From an uncultured Rhodocyclaceae bacterium (GTDB lineage Bacteria; Pseudomonadota; Gammaproteobacteria; Burkholderiales; Rhodocyclaceae): a DNA stretch of 24,282 nt. Both the position numbers and the translations under genes were made by a program. Every line of letters begins with the position of its first letter. Position 1 is the stretch's first letter. Below are positions 7,027 through 14,273 of the stretch, piece by piece. The notes beneath the pieces were generated by a model that did not search any database, had not been told where the DNA came from, and saw nothing but the letters and a program-made list of their open reading frames with translations. The DNA is taken from the NCBI GenBank assembly GCA_903950295.1, contig CAJBAP010000132.1, positions 1 to 24,282 of the forward strand. Reading direction: 5' to 3'.

Positions 7027-8981
7027 GGTTTGAAGGCCGCGACTTGGCGGCGCAGTGCGTCGATCAGGCGAGGTGACAGCCTACCGTAACGCAGCCCGAT
7101 ATAAAGCGCAGCGATGCGGCCGATTTCGCCCGCATTCGCGGGTTGCGCCTGCGCGATGCGCTGTGCGTAATCGCGTGGACCTTCCCAGGGCTGGCGCGAC
7201 AGGCCCCGTTTGCCGAGACGGCGCGAGAGCTTGCGCCACTGTCTCTCGACCGGATCCAGACGCGGCCGGCGGTAGAGCATCCAGGCGCTGAGCATCAGCA
7301 GCAGGCTGCCGCACAGCACCGCCAGCGCGGCGGTCATCTTGCCCCAGTCGGGCGCGTGCATGCCCAGTTTTTCGAGCAGCTCGCGCTGTCGCTGCGGGTC
7401 ATAGCCGAGCACCCACTGGTTCCAGGAATTGTTGACGGCCCACCAGCGAAAGCGCACTTCGCGCAGCCAGTCGAAGCCGGCACGTGCGAGGAAGGGCAGT
7501 GGTTCGCCGGCCGGTACGGCGGCAGCAAGATTTTGCTCGATGCGTGCCGGCACGCTGGTTGCGGTGGGGTCGACACGTATCCAGCCGCGCCCCTCCAGCC
7601 AGACTTCAGCCCAGGCATGAGCGTCGGACTGGCGGATCACCCAGGTGTCGTCGACGGGATTGTGCTCGCCGCCCTGATAGCCGGTAACGACGCGGGCTGG
7701 TACGCCAGCGGCACGCACCAGTACGACGAAAGCCGCCGAAAAGTGTTCGCAGAAGCCGCGCTTGTAGTCGAAGAGAAATTCGTCGGCAACATGCATGCTC
7801 ATCAATGGCGGTTGCAGGGTGTATAGCAGTCGCTGGTCGCGCATGAATGTGATGGCGCGCTGCAGACGCTGAGAGTCGGTACCGCCCTCGTTCTGCCAGC
7901 GCATGCCCAGTGCCGTGGTGCGTGGATTGTCGTTGGGCGGCAGATGCAGGGCTTCGAACAAGATTCCACGGTTTTCCTCGCGATAAGGCAACTCGGGTCG
8001 CGAGATCATCGTGTAGCGCTTGCGTTCGCGGACCAGTTTCTTGCTTTGGAGCTGAAAATCGGTGGTGAGGATGGCGTCGGGCGGCAGGATATTGGGGAAT
8101 TCGAGTGCGAACAGCCAGGGTTTGTTGTGTGGCTCCAGCGTAACGGTGTAGGCATACATTGGACTGGCGTCAAGCGGTGGCTTGGGCATGCTGACGATGG
8201 TAGCCCTGATGCCCTGACGCCAGGTGCGACCGTCCAGTCGGGCGAGTACCGGGCCGCGCCAGTAGAGTTCCTTCCTGGGCGGCACGGTTTCGTCGAACTT
8301 GACGCGGAAGGCGATGGCATCTGACTGGATCAGGTTGTTGATCGCACCGGGCGACATGTTGTCGGAAAGTCCGGTGAGGCTGCTGTAGGCGTCTGTGGGT
8401 AAGCCCCAGAGTGGGCCGGAGACGCGCGGGAACAGCACGAACAGGATCAGCATGAAGGGTAGTGCCTGCGCCAGCATCAGGCCGGCCAATCTGATCAAAG
8501 CAACGGGACGCGCCCGACTATCGGTGAGGCTGGCGAGTGCGGCGGTGGTGACGATGAGGGTGCCGAGCATGGTCGCGGCGACAGGTATCGACTGGTTCTC
8601 GAAAAACTGCGTGAGCGTGAGGAAGTAGGCGAGCAGTACGATGGCAAGCCCGTCGCGCGGCGCGCGTGCTTCGAGCTGTTTCAGGGCGAGAAAAATCAGC
8701 AGCAGGGCGACACCAGCCTGTTGGCCGAACAAGGTGCGGTACTGGATGAAGACTCCGGTTGTGCCGGCGAGGGTGACGAAAACCAGCACCCAACGCGTCG
8801 GCAATGGCTGGTGCCACCACGCCAGTGCGATGCGCCAGCAGAAGGCGGCGCCAGTGACGGCGGATAACCAGAGGGGCACCTGTGGTGTCAGCGGGGCGAA
8901 GGCGGCCAGCCCCGTGGCAAGCAGCCACCAGGTCTGCATTGGGGTGAGCGGGTGCGCTATGGGGGCAGGTTTACTGGCCAT
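7023..8981 (-). CDS. tgpA: TgpA-type membrane transglutaminase (DUF3488 / transglutaminase / DUF4129)
   Basis: A 652-residue inner-membrane protein. The N-terminal DUF3488 part has several membrane helices (about residues 15-185). A large periplasmic domain follows with a transglutaminase-like core and the triad Cys411 (RGFCEHFSAAF), His455 (SDAHAWAEVW) and Asp471 (WIRVDPTA). Another helix near 535-555 (LAVLCGSLLLMLSAWMLY) leads to a cytoplasmic DUF4129-like tail. The P. aeruginosa homologue TgpA is essential and periplasmic; its substrate is not settled. I use the ATG at 8981, which overlaps the DUF58 gene by 11 bases; a GTG at 9026 would extend it by 15 residues with no support. It sits between DUF58 and mltB-like genes, pointing to a role at the cell wall. 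Confidence 0.93.
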   Translation of the reverse strand: MASKPAPIAHPLTPMQTWWLLATGLAAFAPLTPQVPLWLSAVTGAAFCWRIALAWWHQPLPTRWVLVFVTLAGTTGVFIQYRTLFGQQAGVALLLIFLALKQLEARAPRDGLAIVLLAYFLTLTQFFENQSIPVAATMLGTLIVTTAALASLTDSRARPVALIRLAGLMLAQALPFMLILFVLFPRVSGPLWGLPTDAYSSLTGLSDNMSPGAINNLIQSDAIAFRVKFDETVPPRKELYWRGPVLARLDGRTWRQGIRATIVSMPKPPLDASPMYAYTVTLEPHNKPWLFALEFPNILPPDAILTTDFQLQSKKLVRERKRYTMISRPELPYREENRGILFEALHLPPNDNPRTTALGMRWQNEGGTDSQRLQRAITFMRDQRLLYTLQPPLMSMHVADEFLFDYKRGFCEHFSAAFVVLVRAAGVPARVVTGYQGGEHNPVDDTWVIRQSDAHAWAEVWLEGRGWIRVDPTATSVPARIEQNLAAAVPAGEPLPFLARAGFDWLREVRFRWWAVNNSWNQWVLGYDPQRQRELLEKLGMHAPDWGKMTAALAVLCGSLLLMLSAWMLYRRPRLDPVERQWRKLSRRLGKRGLSRQPWEGPRDYAQRIAQAQPANAGEIGRIAALYIGLRYGRLSPRLIDALRRQVAAFKP

Positions 8982-9951
8982 ATAGCGCGAGCGCCTTGAG
9001 GCAGGCGTGGGTGTGATCCGGGCCATGGGCCTGGGGAATTTCCTCGTCCGGCAGACGCAGCCCCCAGCTCAGTCCGGCGGATTCTGCGTCGAGTACCCAG
9101 CGCGTCAGTACTGACAGACGTGTTTCGACATCCATGCCGGGCAGCATCGTCCAGTCGAGCCAGAGGGCCGGGGCTGCAGTGCCGGAAAATTGTTTGGTCT
9201 GCAACGTCGCGTGAGGGCCCTGACGCGCCACTGCCTTCCAGGCGACGTGGTGTGGCGGGTCGCTCGGTTGGTGGCGACGCAGTCCGGCGAAATCCTCATC
9301 GCCCGTGTCGCTGGGCAGGCTGCCGCCCTGCAGGTCGCCAAAAGTCGGCGCTGGCGGGACGGCATCGGCAGGCTTGGGGTAAACCAGGCAGGCGAGGGCG
9401 GGTACGGTGTAGCTCCAGGCGCGTACCAGGCCGAGCGGCCACACCGTTGCCAGCGTGGCGCGTGGCATGGCGAGCCAGCCGCGCCGTGTTGCCGGCAGCG
9501 GCAGGAGGGCGCGTGTGCTGCTGGTAGCGGGCACATCCGCAGCGATGCTGGTCTGATCGGGCAGATTGAGACGAACCAGTTGCCGCGTGCGGTTATCGGC
9601 GTTATGCAGGATGAGCGGGAAGCGTGCGGTCTCGCCGGCAAATACCGGGGTGCAGGCGCCGACGGTGATGGAGAGACCGGCGAGATTGCGAAAGGTATGC
9701 AGGATGGTCGTGACACCCAGGCCGGCAAGCAGAAAAACGAGGCCGTAGCCGAGGCTCAGGTTGTAGTTGATGGCCCCGATCAGCATGACAATGAGCGAAA
9801 CGGCATAGAGCAGACCGGCGCGCGTGGGCAGTACATAAACGCGGCGCTGGTTGAGTACGACGGGGACCGGTTCGGGCGCATGCACGCGCAGCGCCCAGGT
9901 GGTGAAGCGATGGTAAAGATTGCGGCCCAATTTTCCGTTGGCCAACAGCAT
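8971..9951 (-). CDS. DUF58 membrane protein, MoxR-associated
   Basis: A 326-residue protein. Two membrane helices lie near residues 45-85 (LLYAVSLIVMLIGAI and LGYGLVFLLAGLGV), then a beta-rich domain, then the DUF58 signature GDEDFAGLRRHQPSDPPHHV with AWKAVAR (about residues 217-243). DUF58 proteins are encoded beside MoxR ATPases and often carry a vWA-like fold; they are thought to work with MoxR in assembling or maturing envelope complexes. The gene starts 4 bases after the moxR stop and overlaps the tgpA start. Repeat copy 3 is read as AVPPAPTF (residues 197-204) in a loop before the DUF58 signature. Confidence 0.92.
   Translation of the reverse strand: MLLANGKLGRNLYHRFTTWALRVHAPEPVPVVLNQRRVYVLPTRAGLLYAVSLIVMLIGAINYNLSLGYGLVFLLAGLGVTTILHTFRNLAGLSITVGACTPVFAGETARFPLILHNADNRTRQLVRLNLPDQTSIAADVPATSSTRALLPLPATRRGWLAMPRATLATVWPLGLVRAWSYTVPALACLVYPKPADAVPPAPTFGDLQGGSLPSDTGDEDFAGLRRHQPSDPPHHVAWKAVARQGPHATLQTKQFSGTAAPALWLDWTMLPGMDVETRLSVLTRWVLDAESAGLSWGLRLPDEEIPQAHGPDHTHACLKALALYGQ
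9340..9363 (-). repeat. 24-bp dispersed repeat, copy 3 (sense within DUF58 gene)
   Basis: Exact consensus on the minus strand, the same strand as the gene. It gives AVPPAPTF, identical in peptide and frame to copy 1 in nlpD although the host proteins are unrelated. Confidence 0.92.
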
Positions 9952-9955
9952 GGGA

Positions 9956-10882
9956 TTAAGGTAGCGGGACGGCTTCGATCAGGGCTTGGGCGATTTCGGC
10001 GGCGCTGCGTTGATCGCCAGACGCGGGCAGACGATGCACGGCGACGGCTGGAAGTACTGCCTGAACATCCTCGGGCAGCACATGGTCGCGTCCCTCGAGC
10101 AGCGCCCAGGCGCGTGCGGCGGCAATCAGGCCGAGTCCGGCACGCGGCGACAGGCCGGTTTTCCAGTCGGCGGCGTTGCGGGTGTAGGTGACCAGCGCTT
10201 GCACATAATCAAAGAGCGGTGCGGCAACATGCAGTGTGGCAGCGCGTAACTGTTCCGCACGCAGGATTTCAGGCGACAGCAGCGATGTGGCTTCAGCCAG
10301 CAGGCTGCGGCGGTCGCGGCCTTCGAGCAGGGCGCGCTCGGCGGCACGGTTGGGGTAGCCCAGTTCGATGCGCATCAGGAAGCGATCAAGCTGTGATTCT
10401 GGCAGCGGGAAGGTGCCGATCTGGTGCGAAGGGTTTTGCGTGGCGATGACGAAAAACGGTTGTGGCAAGGGGCGGGTCGCGCCTTCGATGGTGACCTGCT
10501 GCTCTTCCATCGCCTCAAGCAGGGCACTTTGCGCCTTGGGGGTGGCACGGTTGATTTCGTCGGCCAGCACCACCTGGGTGAAGATGGGACCGGGGTGAAA
10601 GCGGAAATCGCCACGCTCGCGATCGAACACCGAGATGCCGAGGATGTCGGCCGGCAGCATGTCGCTGGTGAACTGGATGCGCTGGAAATCCAGCCCGAGC
10701 AGGCGGGCGAGCGTATGCGCCAGCGTGGTCTTGCCGACACCCGGCAGATCTTCGATCAGCAGGTGGCCGCGCGCCAGCAGGCAGGAGAGCGCCAGGCGCA
10801 ACTGGTGTTCCTTGCCGAGGATGATCGCGCCGGCAGCGGCGAGCACCGGTGTGAGTGCGGTATTTTTGTGCGTTGGGGCCAT
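9956..10882 (-). CDS. moxR: MoxR-family AAA+ ATPase
   Basis: A 308-residue cytoplasmic AAA+ ATPase. Walker A is DLPGVGKTT with Lys51, Walker B is VVLADEIN (Asp108-Glu109), and sensor 1 is VIATQNP. GTFPLPESQLDRFLMRI is the MoxR hallmark, and the helical lid (SPRAGLGLIAAARAWAL) is complete. MoxR proteins act as chaperone-like ATPases for partner proteins encoded next door, here DUF58 and TgpA. First gene of the moxR-DUF58-tgpA-mltB unit. A 15-bp palindrome lies immediately upstream of the start codon. Confidence 0.95.
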   Translation of the reverse strand: MAPTHKNTALTPVLAAAGAIILGKEHQLRLALSCLLARGHLLIEDLPGVGKTTLAHTLARLLGLDFQRIQFTSDMLPADILGISVFDRERGDFRFHPGPIFTQVVLADEINRATPKAQSALLEAMEEQQVTIEGATRPLPQPFFVIATQNPSHQIGTFPLPESQLDRFLMRIELGYPNRAAERALLEGRDRRSLLAEATSLLSPEILRAEQLRAATLHVAAPLFDYVQALVTYTRNAADWKTGLSPRAGLGLIAAARAWALLEGRDHVLPEDVQAVLPAVAVHRLPASGDQRSAAEIAQALIEAVPLP

Positions 10883-10897
10883 GAGAAAAATTTTCTC
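10883..10897. promoter_or_regulatory. Perfect 15-bp palindrome abutting the moxR start codon
   Basis: GAGAAAA, a central A, then TTTTCTC: two 7-base arms that are exact reverse complements, directly adjacent to the moxR ATG (10880-10882) in the divergent region between moxR and the deacetylase gene. It could be an operator or a small hairpin hiding the ribosome site. No second copy is seen. Confidence 0.4.
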
Positions 10898-10926
10898 GAA
10901 AAGGTCATAATGCTACTTTTGCCAGA

Positions 10927-10954
10927 TTGTAAGCGAAGCCTTCCCTGTAATAAT
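10927..10954 (+). promoter_or_regulatory. Possible sigma-70 promoter for the deacetylase gene
   Basis: TTGTAA (10927-10932) and a TG-extended TAATAA/AATAAT element (10948-10954) are spaced by 15-16 bases. The start codon at 10966 follows closely, which would give a very short leader, and no Shine-Dalgarno is visible. Weak support. Confidence 0.35.
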
Positions 10955-10965
10955 TTTGTGACGCC

Positions 10966-11889
10966 ATGACCATTGCCTTTATTACCCACCGTGATTGCCT
11001 GCTGCATGACATGGGGTCTCACCACCCCGAATGCCCCGATCGGCTCGGCGCCATCCAGGATCGATTGATCGCTGCTGGCCTCGATATTTACCTTTCTTTC
11101 CACGATGCGCCGGTCGCCGAGATGGAGCACCTGTTGCGTGCGCATCCGCAAAGCTATATCGACATGATCATTGCCAGCGTACCCGAGCATGGCATCCACC
11201 ACCTTGATCCAGACACAGCGATGAGTCCGGGCACCTTGAAGGCGGCCTTGCGGGCTGCGGGCGCCGGTGTGCTGGCGACCGATCTGGTGATGCGCAAGGA
11301 GGTGCCGAGCGCTTTCTGCGCGGTACGTCCGCCCGGTCACCACGCCGAGTATGCGCGGTCGATGGGCTTCTGCTTCTTCAACAACATCGTGGTGGCAGCC
11401 CGGCATGCGTTGGACGCCTGGGGGCTCAAGCGGGTAGCGGTGATCGATTTCGACGTACACCACGGCAACGGTACCGAGAACATCCTCGAAAACGACATGC
11501 GCACGCTGATGGTGAGCATCTTCCAGCATCCGTTTTACCCATACAGCGGTGACGACGAACCAGCCCCCAACATGTGCAATGTGCCGATGCCGGCGCGCTC
11601 GCGCGGCGATGCCTTCCGCGAGGTGGTGAATGAAATCTGGCTGCCGCGTCTGCGCGAGTTCGCACCTGAGATGATTTTTATCTCGGCCGGTTTTGATGCC
11701 CACTATGAGGACGATATGGGCAACCTGGGGTTGCTCGAATCCGATTACGCCTGGGTGACCGAACAGTTGTTGCAGGTGGCGAAGGAAACGGCACAGGGAC
11801 GCATCGTGTCGATGCTGGAGGGCGGTTATGTGATGTCGCCGCTGGCGCGCAGCGTGGCGGCGCACATCAAGGCATTGGCCGAGTTGTAA
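10966..11889 (+). CDS. Histone deacetylase family (class II-like) metal amidohydrolase
   Basis: A 307-residue zinc-dependent deacetylase-fold protein. The tandem His pair (RPPGHHAEYA, His125-His126), the zinc ligands Asp163 and His165 (VIDFDVHHGNGT), Asp244 (SAGFDAHYED) and the transition-state Tyr288 (EGGYVM) are all present, so it should be active. Bacterial members deacetylate polyamines, acetoin-pathway proteins or acetyl-lysine (AcuC acts on acetyl-CoA synthetase in Bacillus); the true substrate is unknown here. It is transcribed divergently from moxR and followed by a hairpin and dapA. A link to the acetate-type signalling genes 2 kb downstream is only suggestive. Confidence 0.94.
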   Translation: MTIAFITHRDCLLHDMGSHHPECPDRLGAIQDRLIAAGLDIYLSFHDAPVAEMEHLLRAHPQSYIDMIIASVPEHGIHHLDPDTAMSPGTLKAALRAAGAGVLATDLVMRKEVPSAFCAVRPPGHHAEYARSMGFCFFNNIVVAARHALDAWGLKRVAVIDFDVHHGNGTENILENDMRTLMVSIFQHPFYPYSGDDEPAPNMCNVPMPARSRGDAFREVVNEIWLPRLREFAPEMIFISAGFDAHYEDDMGNLGLLESDYAWVTEQLLQVAKETAQGRIVSMLEGGYVMSPLARSVAAHIKALAEL

Positions 11890-11906
11890 CCTTTACTTAC
11901 ATTCCT

Positions 11907-11926
11907 GCCCACCGACCCCGGTGGGC
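11907..11926 (+). terminator. Hairpin between deacetylase gene and dapA
   Basis: GCCCACCG (11907-11914) and CGGTGGGC (11919-11926) form a perfect 8-bp stem with a four-base ACCC loop. There is no T-run on either side, so it is either a factor-dependent stop or a leader structure for dapA. TAAAAT at 11934-11939 could be a dapA -10, without a clear -35. Confidence 0.5.
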
Positions 11927-11954
11927 GCTCCGTTAAAATCCGGTCTTTTACAAA

Positions 11955-12845
11955 ATGAGCTTACCGATGATCCAAGGTTCCATTCCCGCCATCGTCACCC
12001 CCATGAACGAGGATGGCTCGCTTGATCTGCCGGCTTTGTGCCGCCTGCTCGACTGGCATATCACCGAGGGTTCAGATGCAGTGGTCGTGGTCGGCACCAC
12101 CGGCGAATCGCCGACCGTCGATATGGATGAGCATTGCACGCTGATTCGTGCCACTGTCGAACATGTTGCCGGCCGCATTCCAGTGATTGCCGGTACCGGT
12201 GCCAATTCGACCAGCGAGGCAATCGAACTTGCCCAGTGTGCCAAGGCGGTTGGCGCCACCGCTCATCTTTCGGTTGTGCCTTACTACAACAAACCGACGC
12301 AGGAAGGGCTTTATCGCCACTTCAAGGCCATCGCCGAGGCGGTTGATCTGCCCCTGATTCTTTACAACGTACCGGGGCGCACGGTAGCCGACATGAGCAA
12401 CGACACTGCGTTGCGTCTGGCACAGGTGCGCGGCATCATCGGCATCAAGGATGCGACGGGCAACCTCGAGCGCGGCACCGATCTCATCAAGCGCGCCCCG
12501 CCCGGTTTTGCCATTTACAGCGGCGACGATGCCACCGCACTCGCGCTGGTGTTCCTGGGTGGGCATGGCACGATTTCGGTGACCGCCAACGTGGTGCCCA
12601 AACTGATGCATGCGATGATTTTTTCTGGTCTGGCGGGTGACGTCAAGGTTGCACGCGAGATCAATGCCCAGTTGCTCGGCCTGCACAAGCAACTGTTTTG
12701 TGAAGCCAATCCGATTCCCGTCAAGTGGGCCTGTGCCCGTATGGGTCTGGTCAAGGATGCACTCCGCCTGCCGCTGACGATACTGTCACCCGAGTTTCAC
12801 GAGCGGGTGTTCTCCGCCATGCGCGAGGCCGGCATCAATGTCTGA
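11955..12845 (+). CDS. dapA: 4-hydroxy-tetrahydrodipicolinate synthase
   Basis: A 296-residue class I aldolase of the lysine/diaminopimelate pathway that condenses pyruvate with aspartate semialdehyde in the cytoplasm. [10 protein letters not shown] contains Thr48-Thr49, YNVPGRT contains Tyr137 and Arg142, and the Schiff-base Lys165 lies in [23 protein letters not shown] is also typical. Length fits the family. The ATG at 11955 has no Shine-Dalgarno; an in-frame ATG at 11967 would start the protein at [12 protein letters not shown], the usual N-terminus, and may be the true start. It overlaps bamC by 8 bases, the same neighbour order as in E. coli (dapA-bamC). Confidence 0.97.
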   Translation: MSLPMIQGSIPAIVTPMNEDGSLDLPALCRLLDWHITEGSDAVVVVGTTGESPTVDMDEHCTLIRATVEHVAGRIPVIAGTGANSTSEAIELAQCAKAVGATAHLSVVPYYNKPTQEGLYRHFKAIAEAVDLPLILYNVPGRTVADMSNDTALRLAQVRGIIGIKDATGNLERGTDLIKRAPPGFAIYSGDDATALALVFLGGHGTISVTANVVPKLMHAMIFSGLAGDVKVAREINAQLLGLHKQLFCEANPIPVKWACARMGLVKDALRLPLTILSPEFHERVFSAMREAGINV

Positions 12846-14010
12846 AGCAGAAAAGATGAAACGTATTCCTTGCTCTTTGTCTTTGTTCTTGCTGGCGGCT
12901 GCGGCCCTGCTGGTTTCCGCCTGCTCGGGCAACATCCTGCCCGAGTCGAAAAAGATCGAATACAAGTCGGCCGGCAAGTTGCCGACACTTGAGATTCCGC
13001 CCGATCTGACCCAGCCGACGCGCGATGATCGCTATGCCGTGCCGGATGTCAGCCCGAAGGGCAGCGCTACTTTTTCTGCCTATGCCGGTGAGCGTACGGG
13101 AGCTGGCGCGACTGCGGCATCGACTACTGCCGTAGTGTTGCCGAGCGTCGACAAGATGCGTGTCGAGCGTGCGGGGTCGCAGCGCTGGTTGGTGGCCGTA
13201 GGCTCGCCCGACAAGCTGTGGCCTGCGATCAAGGAGTTCTGGCAGGAGACTGGGTTCATCGTCGATGTCGAATTGCCCGAGGCCGGCGTGATGGAGACTG
13301 ACTGGGCTGAAAACCGCGCCAAGTTGCCGCAGGATATCCTTCGCGGGACGCTCGGCAAGGTATTCGACAGCCTGTATTCGACGGCGGAGCGCGACAAGTT
13401 CCGCACCCGCCTCGAAAAAGGTGCAGAACCGGGTACCACGGAGATCTACGTCAGCCACCGCGGCATGTATGAGATCTACACCAACGAGGGCAAGTCGGAA
13501 ACCCGCTGGCAGCCGCGTCCCGCCGATCCCGATCTCGAAGCCGAGATGCTGCGGCGCCTGATGGTTCGCCTGGGAGCCGACGAAGCACGTGCCAAGACCT
13601 TGATGGCAGTTGAGCCGAAGCAGGAACGCGCCAAGCTTACGCGCGCCGCCGATGGTGCCGGGGCGCTGACCCTGCAGGAACCTTTCGACCGCGCCTGGCG
13701 TCGTGTCGGGCTGGCCCTTGATCGTGTCGGTTTTACCGTCGAGGACCGTGACCGTACGCAGGGCCTCTATTTCGTGCGCTACATCGATCCCGAGATCGAT
13801 AACAAGAAGAAGCAGGGCGATGGCTGGATGTCCAAGCTGGCTTTCTGGAAGGGCGGCAAGTCGGAGATCGACACGAAAGCCCAATACCGCATCCATGTTG
13901 CCGCAGAGGGAAGTGACAGCAAGTTGCGTATTCTCACGCGTGAAGGTGGTGCAGATAATTCAGAAACTGCACGCAAGATCATGGGGCTACTCTACGAGCA
14001 GCTAAAGTGA
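12838..14010 (+). CDS. bamC: Outer membrane protein assembly factor BamC
   Basis: A 390-residue lipoprotein of the BAM complex. The signal ends in the lipobox VSAC (Cys29 from the first ATG), followed by the extended N-terminal stretch typical of BamC ([24 protein letters not shown] split over residues 47-70), which binds BamD. Two helix-grip domains follow: one beginning [15 protein letters not shown] with [20 protein letters not shown], the other near [20 protein letters not shown] and GLYFVRYID. The ATG at 12838 has GAGG nine bases upstream; an in-frame ATG at 12856 (MKRIPCSL) gives a more typical positively charged lipoprotein signal. It follows dapA with an 8-base overlap. Confidence 0.92.
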   Translation: MSEAEKMKRIPCSLSLFLLAAAALLVSACSGNILPESKKIEYKSAGKLPTLEIPPDLTQPTRDDRYAVPDVSPKGSATFSAYAGERTGAGATAASTTAVVLPSVDKMRVERAGSQRWLVAVGSPDKLWPAIKEFWQETGFIVDVELPEAGVMETDWAENRAKLPQDILRGTLGKVFDSLYSTAERDKFRTRLEKGAEPGTTEIYVSHRGMYEIYTNEGKSETRWQPRPADPDLEAEMLRRLMVRLGADEARAKTLMAVEPKQERAKLTRAADGAGALTLQEPFDRAWRRVGLALDRVGFTVEDRDRTQGLYFVRYIDPEIDNKKKQGDGWMSKLAFWKGGKSEIDTKAQYRIHVAAEGSDSKLRILTREGGADNSETARKIMGLLYEQLK

Positions 14011-14016
14011 TGTAAG

Positions 14017-14032
14017 GCTCGCTGCGGCGAGC
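14017..14032 (+). terminator. Hairpin after bamC
   Basis: GCTCGC (14017-14022) and GCGAGC (14027-14032) pair around a TGCG loop seven bases after the bamC stop, followed by TTGT. A 10-base palindrome GCTTGCAAGC lies at 14042-14051. Without a real T-run this is a weak terminator, but it marks the boundary of the next unit. Confidence 0.4.
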
Positions 14033-14072
14033 TTGTCGGTTGCTTGCAAGCGCACGGTATTAGGGGGTGCTG

Positions 14073-14273
14073 ATGTATCGATCACGTCTGACCACCCAGC
14101 GGCTGGCCGCCGTTTTTCTGCTGGGTTGCCTGCTCTTCAACTATCCCCTGTTGGCCTTGTTCAACAAGGCTGCCGCGCTTTTCGGTATCCCCGTGCTGTA
14201 CGCCTACATATTTTCGGCGTGGCTGGGATTCATCCTGCTGGTTGCCATCGTCATCGAGAAGAGGCAGGACTGA
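14073..14273 (+). CDS. Small two-helix membrane protein preceding the symporter-kinase
   Basis: A 66-residue protein starting MYRSRLTTQRLAAVFLLGC with a good ribosome site (AGGGGG, 14062-14067, five bases before the ATG). Two hydrophobic segments are clear: about residues 11-27 and 40-60 (VLYAYIFSAWLGFILLVAIV), ending in the charged tail EKRQD. The stop overlaps the start of the symporter-kinase as TGATG. It resembles in size and position the small subunits that accompany SLC5-type transporters (DUF485 or DUF4212 proteins), but I cannot assign it to either. It probably assembles with the symporter domain of the next protein, by inference. Confidence 0.8.
   Translation: MYRSRLTTQRLAAVFLLGCLLFNYPLLALFNKAAALFGIPVLYAYIFSAWLGFILLVAIVIEKRQD

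Noticed and set aside
10756..11865. 369-codon minus-strand open frame across the deacetylase gene
   Set aside because: The opposite strand encodes a complete deacetylase with every catalytic residue. The frame also runs into moxR and reflects high GC at third codon positions.
12835..13896. 353-codon minus-strand open frame
   Set aside because: Antisense shadow of bamC; no domain pattern.
14033..14272. Longer N-terminus for the symporter-kinase
   Set aside because: The first 80 codons overlap the small membrane protein in another frame and are rich in Arg, His and Gly without helices; the ATG at 14273 gives a normal symporter N-terminus.
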